Shown here piece by piece: positions 8,338 through 15,940 of a stretch of DNA of 64,000 nt. Below the pieces are notes generated by a model, which was given only the letters and a program-made list of their open reading frames with translations, had not been told where the DNA came from and made no database searches. The translations under genes were made by a program, and so were the position numbers. This stretch comes from Volucribacter psittacicida. Lineage in GTDB: Bacteria > Pseudomonadota > Gammaproteobacteria > Enterobacterales > Pasteurellaceae. The stretch is from the NCBI RefSeq assembly GCF_004339025.1, contig NZ_SMFT01000002.1, positions 140,276 through 204,275 of the forward strand, given 5' to 3'. The first letter of the stretch is position 1. Each line of letters starts with the position of its first letter.

Positions 8338-9372
8338 TTGAATGATCATAATATGAGTAAATTACAACCTATTAGAGCATCAGCGGTGGAATACTTAACC
8401 TTTATCGCAAGTACGGGTGAAGGCGGCGTAAATGCCATTTATGCTGATGAAAATATTTGGTTATCGCAAAAAATGATGGCGGCGTTATATGATATTGATA
8501 TTGCAACCGTTAATTACCATTTAAAAAAGATTTTTTCTGATTGTGAACTTGATAAATCTTCAGTTATTAGAAAATTTCTAATAACTGCCAATGATGGTAA
8601 ACGTTATCAAACCCAACATTATGATTTATCTGTCATTATTGCGTTAGGTTATAAGGCAAATTCAGAGCGAGCCGTACAGTTTCGTAAGTGGGCGACACAG
8701 GTCATTCAATCCTTTACCATTAAAGGGTTTGCTATGGATGATGAGCGATTAAAAAATGATGGCTCAATATTAGGTAAAAAATATTTTGAAGAACAGCTTG
8801 CTCGTATTCGTGAAATTCGTTTATCAGAACGTAAATTTTACCAAAAAATTACCGATATTTATGCCACAGCGATTGATTATGATCGTGATGCCATGACGAC
8901 TAAACGTTTTTTTGCAACGGTACAAAATAAACTGCATTGGGCAATTCATGGACAAACCGCTTCAGAGGTCATTTATCATCGTGCTGATGCACAAAAACAA
9001 AATATGGGCTTAACCTCTTGGCGAGATGCACCTCAGGGAAAAATTCAAAAATTTGATGTTATCGTTGCCAAAAATTATCTTAATGAAGACGAAATGGCAC
9101 AATTACAGCGATTAGTATCCGCTTATTTAGATCTTGCCGAAGATATGGCAAACCGACAAATTCCCATGACAATGGCAGATTGGGAAAATCGTTTAAATCG
9201 TTTTCTTGCCTTTACCGATCGTGCGGTTTTACAAGATGCAGGCAAAATTACCGACGAAATTGCCAAAGCACATGCATTAAGTGAATTTGAAAAATACCGT
9301 GTGATACAAGATAAAATGTTTGAAAGCGATTTTGATCGTTTCTTAGCTGAAAATCATTCAATATCAACATAA
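8338..9372 (+). CDS. rhuM: RhuM-family protein
   Basis: 344 residues with the arrangement of the RhuM family: an N-terminal helix-turn-helix-like region (IWLSQKMMAALYDIDIATVNYHLKKIF, about 38-64), a DLSVIIALGYKANSERAVQFRKWAT segment (about 97-121), and a C-terminal half with ATVQNKLHWAIHGQTASE (about 193-210). Family members are accessory genes in many bacteria, first noted on a Salmonella pathogenicity island, and their biochemical role is unknown to me. A TTG at 8338 is well placed behind AGAGGA; an in-frame ATG at 8353 is the alternative. It sits among toxin-antitoxin genes, which fits a mobile accessory gene. Confidence 0.82.
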   Translation: MNDHNMSKLQPIRASAVEYLTFIASTGEGGVNAIYADENIWLSQKMMAALYDIDIATVNYHLKKIFSDCELDKSSVIRKFLITANDGKRYQTQHYDLSVIIALGYKANSERAVQFRKWATQVIQSFTIKGFAMDDERLKNDGSILGKKYFEEQLARIREIRLSERKFYQKITDIYATAIDYDRDAMTTKRFFATVQNKLHWAIHGQTASEVIYHRADAQKQNMGLTSWRDAPQGKIQKFDVIVAKNYLNEDEMAQLQRLVSAYLDLAEDMANRQIPMTMADWENRLNRFLAFTDRAVLQDAGKITDEIAKAHALSEFEKYRVIQDKMFESDFDRFLAENHSIST

Positions 9373-9408
9373 CAAACAAAGTGCGGTCTTTTTTCACGCT
9401 ATTTTCAA

Positions 9409-9549
9409 GTGGGTGTAATAGATAAGGAATGGAATACACTTTATTATTTTGTGATTGTGGCGAAACATCAGGGCTTTATGGCGGCGGCACGTGAGCTAAA
9501 GGTATCGCCCTCAGTTCTAAGTCATACTGAAATTTTCATTGACTCATAA
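9409..9549 (+). pseudogene. Fragment of a LysR-family regulator (N-terminal helix-turn-helix only)
   Basis: The frame reads EWNTLYYFVIVAKHQGFMAA and continues ARELKVSPSVLSH, the conserved DNA-binding start of LysR regulators. After about 40 residues homology stops and a TAA follows at 9547-9549. The remaining ~250 residues of a normal LysR protein are absent. An uptake-signal hairpin begins immediately after. It is a truncated relic, probably left by a deletion. Confidence 0.75.
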
Positions 9550-9550
9550 A

Positions 9551-9597
9551 AAGGGCGGTCAGTTTTGAAAAAATTTTGCCAAAACTGACCGCACTTT
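9551..9597. terminator. Inverted uptake-signal pair forming a hairpin
   Basis: GCGGTCAGTTTTG (9555-9567) pairs perfectly over 13 bp with 9580-9592 around a 12-base AT loop. The right arm is a full uptake signal; the left has one change (AAGGGCGGT). This is a typical Pasteurellaceae terminator made of two opposed uptake signals. Confidence 0.75.
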
Positions 9598-9606
9598 AAC
9601 CATCTC

Positions 9607-9645
9607 AGCGTACCACCTTGTTTATTTTAAATTGAAACGACTATA
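9607..9645 (-). mobile_element. Partial copy of the TAGTCG/CGACTA MITE
   Basis: Only one end of the ~102-bp element is present: TTTATTTTAAATTGAAACGACTA followed by TA, with a short piece of the interior (GTACCACCTTG). The other end is missing. It abuts a duplicated scrap of the exporter gene's 5' end. Confidence 0.65.
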
Positions 9646-9652
9646 AATTAGA

Positions 9653-9707
9653 TAAAACTGCCTTCAATAAACATCATTTTTTCCTCTAATGAAACAATAA
9701 AACGAGC
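9653..9707 (-). repeat. Duplicated 5' end of the TSUP exporter gene (relic)
   Basis: About 55 bp match the start and upstream region of the TSUP gene at 11653-11713 with a few differences. Read leftward it has the same start codon at 9674 and MFIEGS, then stops after eight codons where the MITE fragment begins. It is a remnant of a second copy or of a local rearrangement. Confidence 0.65.
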
Positions 9708-9816
9708 AATCAAAATTCAACGCTTGGTTGAAACAGTGTTGCGGATATTTGCCTTGTAAGGCATAAAAAATAACGATAAAATCAAGAAAATCTAACGAAT
9801 ATATAAAGGAGTTATC

Positions 9817-10104
9817 ATGAGTAATAACTTTAATATGCATTTTGATGCCAAAACCAAACAGCAATTTGCCGAAGTATTGGCAGAATATGGCTTAACTATT
9901 CCTCAAGCCTTTAAACTCTTTGCTAATCAAGTGATTAAAACCAAAACAGTGCCGCTTTCTTTTGCTTGGCAAGCCGAGCAAACATCATTGCTACAAGATC
10001 ATGTTCTGGCGATTTTGCAACAAAATCAACGTGAACAAGCAGAGGGTAAAACACAAAAATTTGCGAGTTTAACAGAGATGATGAGCGATTTAGCCGATGA
10101 GTGA
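9817..10104 (+). CDS. dinJ: DinJ/RelB-family antitoxin, now an orphan
   Basis: 95 residues. Residues ~1-45 match the ribbon-helix-helix of RelB/DinJ antitoxins (FDAKTKQQFAEVLAEYGLTI, then PQAFKLFANQVI), and the acidic C-terminus (MMSDLADE) is typical of the toxin-binding tail. It has a strong AAGGAG ribosome site. The start of the yafQ-like toxin frame overlaps its last codons by 8 bp, but that toxin is broken by a MITE. The antitoxin itself is intact and may still bind its operator or related toxins. Confidence 0.85.
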   Translation: MSNNFNMHFDAKTKQQFAEVLAEYGLTIPQAFKLFANQVIKTKTVPLSFAWQAEQTSLLQDHVLAILQQNQREQAEGKTQKFASLTEMMSDLADE

Positions 10105-10494
10105 GCCTAGACAGTTAGAGGTTTTTAAAGCATTTATAGTCGCTCCACTTTAAAATAATACTGCGTTGGCACGCTTCGCCGTACTCTTTGTACTGTCTTC
10201 AGCGTGCCGCCTTATCTTCTTTTAAATTGAAACGACTATAAGAAAAATGCCAAAAAACATTATATACATTTAATCAGTGCGGAATGGGCAGAAGTCATTA
10301 ATTGTTTAATCCACCGCCAGCCATTGCCTGCCAAATACCGTGATCACGCATTAAAAGGCAATTTAAATGCCTTTCGTTATTGCCATGTTAAAAATGATTT
10401 GGTGTTGCTTTATCGTATTTCTGATGACGACAGTACGGTCGAACTTCATTATTTAGATACCCACGCTGAAATGTTTAAAAATGCTAAGACATAA
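10097..10494 (+). pseudogene. yafQ: YafQ-family toxin split by a MITE insertion
   Basis: The frame opens with ATG at 10097, overlapping dinJ, and reads MSEPRQLEVFKAF before entering the element at 10137, where it stops at 10151-10153 after 18 codons. Deleting the element and one TA rejoins the frame as FKAFKKNAKKHYIHL, and it continues to the TAA at 10492-10494, giving a toxin of about 97 residues. The downstream part keeps LPAKYRDHALKG, CHVKNDLVLLY and THAEMF, which carry the YafQ catalytic His/Asp residues. The toxin is therefore inactivated by insertion rather than by point decay. Confidence 0.9.
10137..10238 (-). mobile_element. 102-bp MITE inside yafQ, with TA target duplication
   Basis: The element begins TAGTCGCTCCACTTTAAAAT and ends ATTTTAAATTGAAACGACTA-like (CTTTTAAATTGAAACGACTA), with imperfect terminal inverted repeats of ~20 bp. 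It is flanked by TA at 10135-10136 and 10239-10240. The interior has a second inverted pair (GGCACGC / GCGTGCC). It encodes nothing. TA duplication and short inverted ends suggest mobilisation by an IS630/Tc1-type transposase, which is not in this window. Confidence 0.85.
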
Positions 10495-10540
10495 AGTGCG
10501 GTCAGTTTTGAAAAAATTTTGCCAAAACAGACCGCACTTT
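10494..10540. terminator. Inverted uptake-signal pair after yafQ
   Basis: AAGTGCGGTCAGTTTTG and CAAAACAGACCGCACTT are complementary apart from one position, around an AT-rich loop. The left arm overlaps the toxin stop codon. The layout is nearly identical to the pair at 9551-9597. Confidence 0.75.
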
Positions 10541-10616
10541 ATGGTTGTCGTTGTCTCAATTTAAAAATAAGACAAAGCGTACCAACTCTGTATTATTTTA
10601 AAGTGGGACGACTATA
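10541..10616 (+). mobile_element. Shortened copy of the MITE
   Basis: TTGTCGTTGTCTCAATTTAAAAATAAGACAAAG joins directly to GCGTACCAACTCTG and then to TATTATTTTAAAGTGGGACGACTA followed by TA. About 30 bp of the interior are missing relative to the 103-bp copies, and the left end is degraded. Confidence 0.7.
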
Positions 10617-10637
10617 CTTATTGTATACGCTTCCTTA

Positions 10638-10795
10638 CCCCCTTAAAAAGCCCCAGCCTAAACTTAGAACGATAGAATAATTTTGGCTTTCAGAGGACAG
10701 AGAACTGAGGACAGAAGACAGCATTTACTTTAAATATCAATAAATTAGCCTACTATTGCTGTCCTCTGTCATCCGTCATCTGTCCTCTGAACAGC
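10638..10795. repeat. Second dispersed repeat family, copy A
   Basis: About 158 bp begin with CCCCCTTAAAAAGCCCCAGC, contain an inverted pair TTCAGAGGACAG / CTGTCCTCTGAA, and have several internal GAGGACAG-like repeats. A related copy lies at 56174-56296. The first ~42 bp are almost identical between copies; the central part differs in length. No coding capacity is seen. A piece resembling a MITE end (AAGTGAAATGACTATA) follows at 10851-10866. Confidence 0.7.
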
Positions 10796-10887
10796 AAAGA
10801 AAGTAGGTCGCACGAATGTGCGAAATACATTTGTGAAACCGGAGAAATAAAAGTGAAATGACTATAAAAAGTGCGGTCTATTTTCCA

Positions 10888-11673
10888 TTATTTTACCAAC
10901 TGATAAATCAAAGTAATCATCATAAAAATAACCGTTATAATTAACACTTTGCGTACCACTTCACCGTTGGTTTTAATAGCTTGCAAACTCCCAATATGAT
11001 TGCCTAATAAACTGGCAATAATCATCGGAATACCAATTAAAAACGCCATTTGTCCTGCCATAAAAAAGGCAACAAAAGCCCCAATATTTGAACCAAAATT
11101 AAAAATCTTTGAGGTTGCCGAGGCTTGCAATAAAGTTAAACCATTAAATAAGGTTAAGGCAATAATAAAGAGGCTGCCTGTACCCGGTCCAAAAAAGCCA
11201 TCATAAAACCCCACAATAAAACAGGTTAAAAATACCGTTATAAACGAAATTTTGATTTCTTGTGCTTGGATATGGGGATGAATTTTGCCCTTAACAAATG
11301 CCGATAATAAACCAATAGGCAATAAAGCCACGATCACATAAGAAATGGTTTCTGTGGGTAAAAACAAAATCGCCTTTGCCCCTACATAAGCCCCAATAAT
11401 GGCAATAATTATCCCTGCTGGAATAATTTTCCAAACAATGGCTTTACTCTGAAAAAAATTCTTAATCGCCGCCACTGTGCCTATGGTGCTGACTAATTTT
11501 TCTTGCCCCAATGCTAATTGCGGCGGTAATCCCGTTAGTATAAAAGCAGGAATAAGAATTAACCCCGCCCCACCAGAAATCGCATCAATATAACCGGCTA
11601 CAAATGACGCAAGAATTAAAATAATCAAGCCAATCATTAAACTTTGTTGAATAATACTGCCTTCAATAAACAT
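10888..11673 (-). CDS. TSUP-family (TauE/SafE, YfcA-like) membrane transporter
   Basis: 261 residues with about eight hydrophobic helices. The segment GYIDAISGGAGLILIPAF near residues 27-44 and its echo GFYDGFFGPGTGSLFIIAL near 155-173 are the two inverted-half motifs of TSUP exporters. Family members export sulfite, sulfoacetate or other small anions; YfcA itself has no firmly known substrate, so none is assigned. It is flanked by repeats on both sides, and its 5' end is partly duplicated at 9653-9707. Confidence 0.88.
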   Translation of the reverse strand: MFIEGSIIQQSLMIGLIILILASFVAGYIDAISGGAGLILIPAFILTGLPPQLALGQEKLVSTIGTVAAIKNFFQSKAIVWKIIPAGIIIAIIGAYVGAKAILFLPTETISYVIVALLPIGLLSAFVKGKIHPHIQAQEIKISFITVFLTCFIVGFYDGFFGPGTGSLFIIALTLFNGLTLLQASATSKIFNFGSNIGAFVAFFMAGQMAFLIGIPMIIASLLGNHIGSLQAIKTNGEVVRKVLIITVIFMMITLIYQLVK

Positions 11674-12191
11674 TATTTTTTCCTCTCATGAAATCATAAA
11701 AAGTGAGCCATTCTTTAATCAAAAAGATAAAAGAAAACGAGATTAAGAATATAAAAAATATTGTTGGACTAAATTAGCCAAACATGCCAAAAAGAAAGAA
11801 AATAAAAAAGATTAATATTGCCAAAGAGAATATTGAGAACCCCAAATAGGCTGCCTGAAAAGAAAACAACAAGGGAGAATAATATGAATAGAGCGTGGGG
11901 GAAATAGATTTTTTATTTTAATCCCACAGAATAAGTCATCAAAATTGATTTGCATAAGCACCTCTTATTCCGCTTAACTTAATTGACAATAATTCATAAA
12001 CTACAACAAAAATTTATCCTTTGCAACATTTTAATAACAAAAAATAACCCATTCTATTGCTTATCATTGTTTCTATTTAAAATGGGCGGCGATACAAAAA
12101 TTTTGCCAAAATAGACCGCACTTTATGATTACTTCAAAGGTAAATATGAGGTATGATAAGCCTTTATTCATTAACAAGATAAAATAAAACG
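11674..12191. other. 518-bp gene-free region with one Simonsiella-type uptake 12-mer
   Basis: Very AT-rich. AGGCTGCCTGAA occurs at 11848-11859. A complementary uptake signal (ACCGCACTT) is at 12115-12123 with a degraded partner (GGGCGGCGA) before it, probably an old terminator pair. A GTGGGG/CCCCAC-like imperfect hairpin is near 11896-11932. No coding frame with recognisable homology is seen. The promoter of the next gene is presumably near 12150. Confidence 0.5.
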
Positions 12192-13487
12192 ATGATTTAT
12201 AAACGCCCTATTCAGCCAGCACAGAACAAAAAATTACAGAAAAAACTGGATATCATCTCCCAAAATTTTCATCAATATCTTGCTAACCAGCAATTTTCTC
12301 TCGCTTTGCAAGAAACATTAAAAGCCCATAAACTTATTCCAGCTTCCGTTAGACCCCTAAGCGATGCGGCAACGGTGGCGATTTATCTTAATCAATGGCA
12401 AGACAGTATTCGCTATGCCAATCGTGCTTTGCAACGTGATGTGAATTGTTTAAACGCTTATGATGCCCTCGCTCATAGCTATGGTGCATTAAAAGATTGG
12501 GAAAATGCCGGCAAGGCTGGCTTAAAAGCATTACAACTGCGAGATCAGCAATATGGTTCAGGTGAATTACCCCCCCCCACCCACATTGATTTAGCCTTAG
12601 CCAAAAAGAAGAAAAAAGTGATTGCGTTTTCCTTATTTGGTGGGCTTTCTCGCTATGCGGAACCTGCGGTGTTAAATACGGAACTTTGCCCAATTTTATA
12701 CCCTGATTGGATATGCCGTTTTTATGTGGATCATTCTGTCCCTACAACCTTGATTGAGCGTTTACGCCAAAATGGTGCGGAAATTGTGTATGTATCAGAG
12801 CAACAGCAACAATGGCAAGGCACATTATGGCGTTTCTTAGCCATTGACGATCCTGAGGTGGGTTATGTGATTTTCCGTGATGCGGATTCCGTCATTTCAC
12901 AACGAGAGGCTGCGGCGGTTAATCAATGGTTAGCCAGTGATAAATTATTCCATACCATGCGTGATAGCGGTTCGCATACGGAATTAATTTTAGCAGGATT
13001 ATGGGGTTGTGTAGCAGGTGCGGTTCCCCAGTTAGAACAAAAAATCCATCATTATATAGAAAGTAAACAATCTTTATCACAACGTTTTGCCGATCAATAT
13101 TTTTTACGCGAGCAAGTCTGGCGTTATGCAAAACAAAGTTTGTTCGCCCACGATCGCCTATTTGGTTTCTATCAAGCTCAAGATTTTCCAAATAATGAAG
13201 GTTTTGACTATGACAATTACCATATTGGCTGTAATGAAGGTAATGCCGTTGCCCATTTAAATGTGAATTATGCTGATGGTACACAACTTGAATGGACAAT
13301 GTATTCTTCCATTTCGCCCTTATTAAATCTTGATGGTAGCATTAATACCCAATCCGAAGAACGAGAGATTTGTCGATATACTGACACTGTGCATAATCAA
13401 CAAATTAAAGTAGAAATTCCACGCCGTTATGCTCGAGGTGTGTCAGAAAAACTGACGAGGTTTACGGTAAAACCTATAGCGGAATAG
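12192..13487 (+). CDS. TPR protein with glycosyltransferase-like domain; carries an in-frame C9 tract
   Basis: 431 residues. Residues ~20-120 form about three TPR-like helical pairs (LALQETLKAHKLIP, DSIRYANRALQRD, NAGKAGLKALQLR). From ~140 a globular domain begins with VIAFSLFGG. It contains VIFRDADSV (about 229-237), which resembles the DxD motif of GT-A glycosyltransferases, and HTMRDSGSHTELILAGLWG (about 257-275). The combination looks like a sugar transferase guided by TPRs, but I cannot name a family. Residues 127-129 (PPP) are encoded by nine consecutive C; gain or loss of one C stops translation within seven codons and removes the whole catalytic domain. The ribosome site is weak. A surface-sugar or protein-glycosylation role is inference. 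Confidence 0.7.
   Translation: MIYKRPIQPAQNKKLQKKLDIISQNFHQYLANQQFSLALQETLKAHKLIPASVRPLSDAATVAIYLNQWQDSIRYANRALQRDVNCLNAYDALAHSYGALKDWENAGKAGLKALQLRDQQYGSGELPPPTHIDLALAKKKKKVIAFSLFGGLSRYAEPAVLNTELCPILYPDWICRFYVDHSVPTTLIERLRQNGAEIVYVSEQQQQWQGTLWRFLAIDDPEVGYVIFRDADSVISQREAAAVNQWLASDKLFHTMRDSGSHTELILAGLWGCVAGAVPQLEQKIHHYIESKQSLSQRFADQYFLREQVWRYAKQSLFAHDRLFGFYQAQDFPNNEGFDYDNYHIGCNEGNAVAHLNVNYADGTQLEWTMYSSISPLLNLDGSINTQSEEREICRYTDTVHNQQIKVEIPRRYARGVSEKLTRFTVKPIAE
12570..12578 (+). repeat. C9 tract within the coding sequence (candidate contingency tract)
   Basis: Nine C encode Pro127-Pro129 in frame. With ten C the frame reads PPPHPH then stop; with eight it reads PPPTLI then stop. The tract would therefore act as an on/off switch if it slips. 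As sequenced, the gene is in the on state. Confidence 0.7.
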
Positions 13488-13540
13488 ATGATGAATGATA
13501 AACTTCCTCATCAAGCGGAAGCCAAAATTTTTAGAAAACT

Positions 13541-14530
13541 ATGTCAATTTTATCGCAAAAATATCAATCTTTTCGCCAACTCTGTGGCACGATTTATTGG
13601 CGCGAGCTAATTTTATGCTCTCCTGCCATTCTTTTAGTATTAGCCATTAGTACCGATTTTAGCTATATCCATGCTGTCATTATGGTTGGTGCGGCGTTTT
13701 CGGTGGGGTTTGGGGCTTCACGCAGTTTTTATGGACACCGTTGGGGAGCGCTAACAGCTTCTGCTGTGGGTATGGCGGTTGCGGCGGTGGCAGGGTCATT
13801 ATTTGGGCACGAGGGGTTATGGTTATATCTTGCCATTGCGTTATTATCCGCAGGCTGTGCCATTTTAACCAGTTATAATAATGACTTATGGTGGATTACT
13901 CTGCAAATTGTGGTGGCGTTTTTGGTGGCAAGTTATTATCCCGAAGATTGGGAGAATGCTTTGTTGCGAGGAGCATTTACCCTGTTAGGGGCTGGCTTAC
14001 AATTAGTGGGTATGATGTTAAGTGCCAAATTATTTCCTTATAGTGCCACCCTTTTACCACCTGTTGCCCTCAGTGCCTTATCCTTTAATAAGCAAATTCG
14101 ATTTGTTATTGCAGTCATTTTAGCGGTTAATTTTTCCTTATATATCGCTAAAAGTGCAGGTTTAGCCAATGATTATTGGGCGGCTATGACGGCGTTAATT
14201 ATTTTGCGTCCTGACAGTAAAACCACCTTAGAACGTGCGATTAATCGTTTTATTGGGACATTATTGGGCTGTTGCTTCGCAACTTTGGCAATTTATGGCT
14301 TACAGGATAATGCGTTGATGTTACTTAGTTTATTAGCATTAACTTCGGGAGCGGCATTTTCTATGCAAAAAGCCCATTATGCTTTATTAACCAGTATGAT
14401 TTCTGCCACCATTGTATTGCTTATTGGTTTAGGCAGCGGTGATCCTGTGGCGATTACTGAACATCGGATTATTGCCACCTTATTAGGCGGTGGCGTAACC
14501 TTGATTATTTGCCGTTTATTGCGTGTCTAA
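13541..14530 (+). CDS. FUSC-family integral membrane protein
   Basis: 329 residues, almost entirely hydrophobic, with roughly ten helices in two similar halves. The second half contains DYWAAMTALIILRPDSKTTL and then RAINRFIGTLLGC, the FUSC-family signature of aromatic-acid exporters such as AaeB and of YccS, but the large soluble domain of those proteins is absent. An upstream in-frame TGA at 13496 fixes the start at 13541 or later; no strong ribosome site is seen. Substrate unknown. It lies 53 bp after the glycosyltransferase-like gene on the same strand. Confidence 0.75.
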   Translation: MSILSQKYQSFRQLCGTIYWRELILCSPAILLVLAISTDFSYIHAVIMVGAAFSVGFGASRSFYGHRWGALTASAVGMAVAAVAGSLFGHEGLWLYLAIALLSAGCAILTSYNNDLWWITLQIVVAFLVASYYPEDWENALLRGAFTLLGAGLQLVGMMLSAKLFPYSATLLPPVALSALSFNKQIRFVIAVILAVNFSLYIAKSAGLANDYWAAMTALIILRPDSKTTLERAINRFIGTLLGCCFATLAIYGLQDNALMLLSLLALTSGAAFSMQKAHYALLTSMISATIVLLIGLGSGDPVAITEHRIIATLLGGGVTLIICRLLRV

Positions 14531-14533
14531 AAT

Positions 14534-14551
14534 CCTGTGGCTAACCACAGG
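14534..14551. terminator. Hairpin between the FUSC gene and mtnN
   Basis: CCTGTGG-CTAA-CCACAGG is a perfect 7-bp stem with a four-base loop between convergent genes. On the minus strand it is followed by ATTTTAG, so it best serves mtnN. Confidence 0.65.
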
Positions 14552-14559
14552 TTCAGAAG

Positions 14560-15261
14560 TTAAGCGGATTTTGCTAATTTTTCTAGCATGGCTAAAACAA
14601 TTTGCGAGGAAGATTGAGCGGCAATAGGCAAAAATTCTTCAAAAGATAGGGTTGCCTCACTATCGCCATTATCAGAAATGGCTCTTACCACCACAAATGG
14701 CACGTTGAACATATAACAAACCTGTGCAATGGCGGCGGCTTCCATTTCAACGGCAATCGCCTCTGGAAAATGTTGCTTAATGTTTGCTAAGGCATCGCCA
14801 CCTTGAACAAAACTGTCGCCCGAGCAAATTAGCCCTAACTTTGCTGATTTATTTTGTTGCTTTAATATTTCCGTTGCTAATGTTACTAAGTGCGGATCTG
14901 AGGGAAAGCGTGCAGGGCAATTCGGTAATTGCCCCATAGCATAGCCAAAGGCAGTAACATCGGCATCGTGGTGGCAAGTTTGTTCAGAAATCACAATATC
15001 CCCCACCGATAATCCTGTCGCAATTCCACCTGCTGAGCCTGTATTAATGACCATATCCGGTTGCGTGAGCTGTAATAATGCGGTGGTACCAACAGCAGCG
15101 GCGACTTTACCAATTCCTGACTGCATTAATACCACATCAATCCCATTAATTTTCCCTTGATAAAGGGTTCCATTTGCGATGGCGGTTTTCGTCAGGTTTT
15201 CCATAACGCTAACTAAAATCTCCACTTCTTGTGCCATAGCACCAATAATTCCTACTTTCAT
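14560..15261 (-). CDS. mtnN: 5'-methylthioadenosine/S-adenosylhomocysteine nucleosidase
   Basis: 233 residues, the normal Pfs/MtnN length. Visible are the N-terminal [12 protein letters not shown] with the catalytic Glu, the ribose-binding [12 protein letters not shown] (about 172-183), and [12 protein letters not shown] with the catalytic Asp (about 196-207). The cytosolic enzyme removes adenine from MTA and SAH, clearing inhibitors of methylation and feeding methionine recycling and autoinducer-2 synthesis. Its start overlaps the stop of the DsbA-like gene by 4 bp, so the two are coupled. Confidence 0.97.
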   Translation of the reverse strand: MKVGIIGAMAQEVEILVSVMENLTKTAIANGTLYQGKINGIDVVLMQSGIGKVAAAVGTTALLQLTQPDMVINTGSAGGIATGLSVGDIVISEQTCHHDADVTAFGYAMGQLPNCPARFPSDPHLVTLATEILKQQNKSAKLGLICSGDSFVQGGDALANIKQHFPEAIAVEMEAAAIAQVCYMFNVPFVVVRAISDNGDSEATLSFEEFLPIAAQSSSQIVLAMLEKLAKSA

Positions 15262-15923
15262 TTTTTATTCCTTAAATGTTGTTGTTCATTGCGGACCTTA
15301 TCCACTAAAAAATCCAATACAGCAAAAGCATAATCATCATCATATAAGGTACTTTGGGTTAATACATAACGCCCATCAATTACCACAAAAGGAATGGTAA
15401 AAACCCCATATTTTTCCGTTAAATAAACCGCTTCTTCGGATTTTTGTTGGATTTCAGGTAGTTGTAAAAATTCTAAAAACTGTTGATCTGGTATGCCATT
15501 TTCTGCCACCCAAGTTAATAAAGTTTCCATCTCTGTTAAAGCGGGATTTGTTGCACTATCAAATAACAATAAATCTGCTAAATCTTCACGATCAAGGGCT
15601 AGTAGGGTAAAGTACACATTGGAAGAAAATTTTGCTTGTTCTGTGGCGACAGGTTGTTTTTGCAATAAAACAATATGTGGATGTAATTGACTATAAAGTG
15701 TTAAAACATCTTGGCTTTGCGAGCAAATTCGGCAATCATAAGCAAAAAAAGATTGAATAAGGATCTTATTATCTTGCTGTTTTTCAAGAATTATAGGAAC
15801 ACGATAAGAAAAATAATCCTTACCGTCCTCAAATTGTGGGATATTTTTTTCTACAATGGTTTGTGTTTCCGCAGAAATGCAGGTACTCCACCCCAAGAAT
15901 ACGAGAAAAAAAAGTCTAGCCAT
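15258..15923 (-). CDS. DsbA-like thioredoxin-fold periplasmic protein
   Basis: 221 residues with a signal peptide ([15 protein letters not shown]). [15 protein letters not shown] places a CxxC redox site (CRIC) near residues 64-67 after a short beta strand, and a cis-Pro loop ([16 protein letters not shown]) appears near 172-187. This is the DsbA-type thioredoxin fold with a helical insertion. Unlike DsbA (CPHC) the dipeptide is RI, so its redox potential may differ. It lies between recJ (upstream) and mtnN (downstream, overlapping), an arrangement also found in Haemophilus. Partners are unknown. Confidence 0.75.
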   Translation of the reverse strand: MARLFFLVFLGWSTCISAETQTIVEKNIPQFEDGKDYFSYRVPIILEKQQDNKILIQSFFAYDCRICSQSQDVLTLYSQLHPHIVLLQKQPVATEQAKFSSNVYFTLLALDREDLADLLLFDSATNPALTEMETLLTWVAENGIPDQQFLEFLQLPEIQQKSEEAVYLTEKYGVFTIPFVVIDGRYVLTQSTLYDDDYAFAVLDFLVDKVRNEQQHLRNKK

Positions 15924-15940
15924 AACCTTTCTATTATTCC

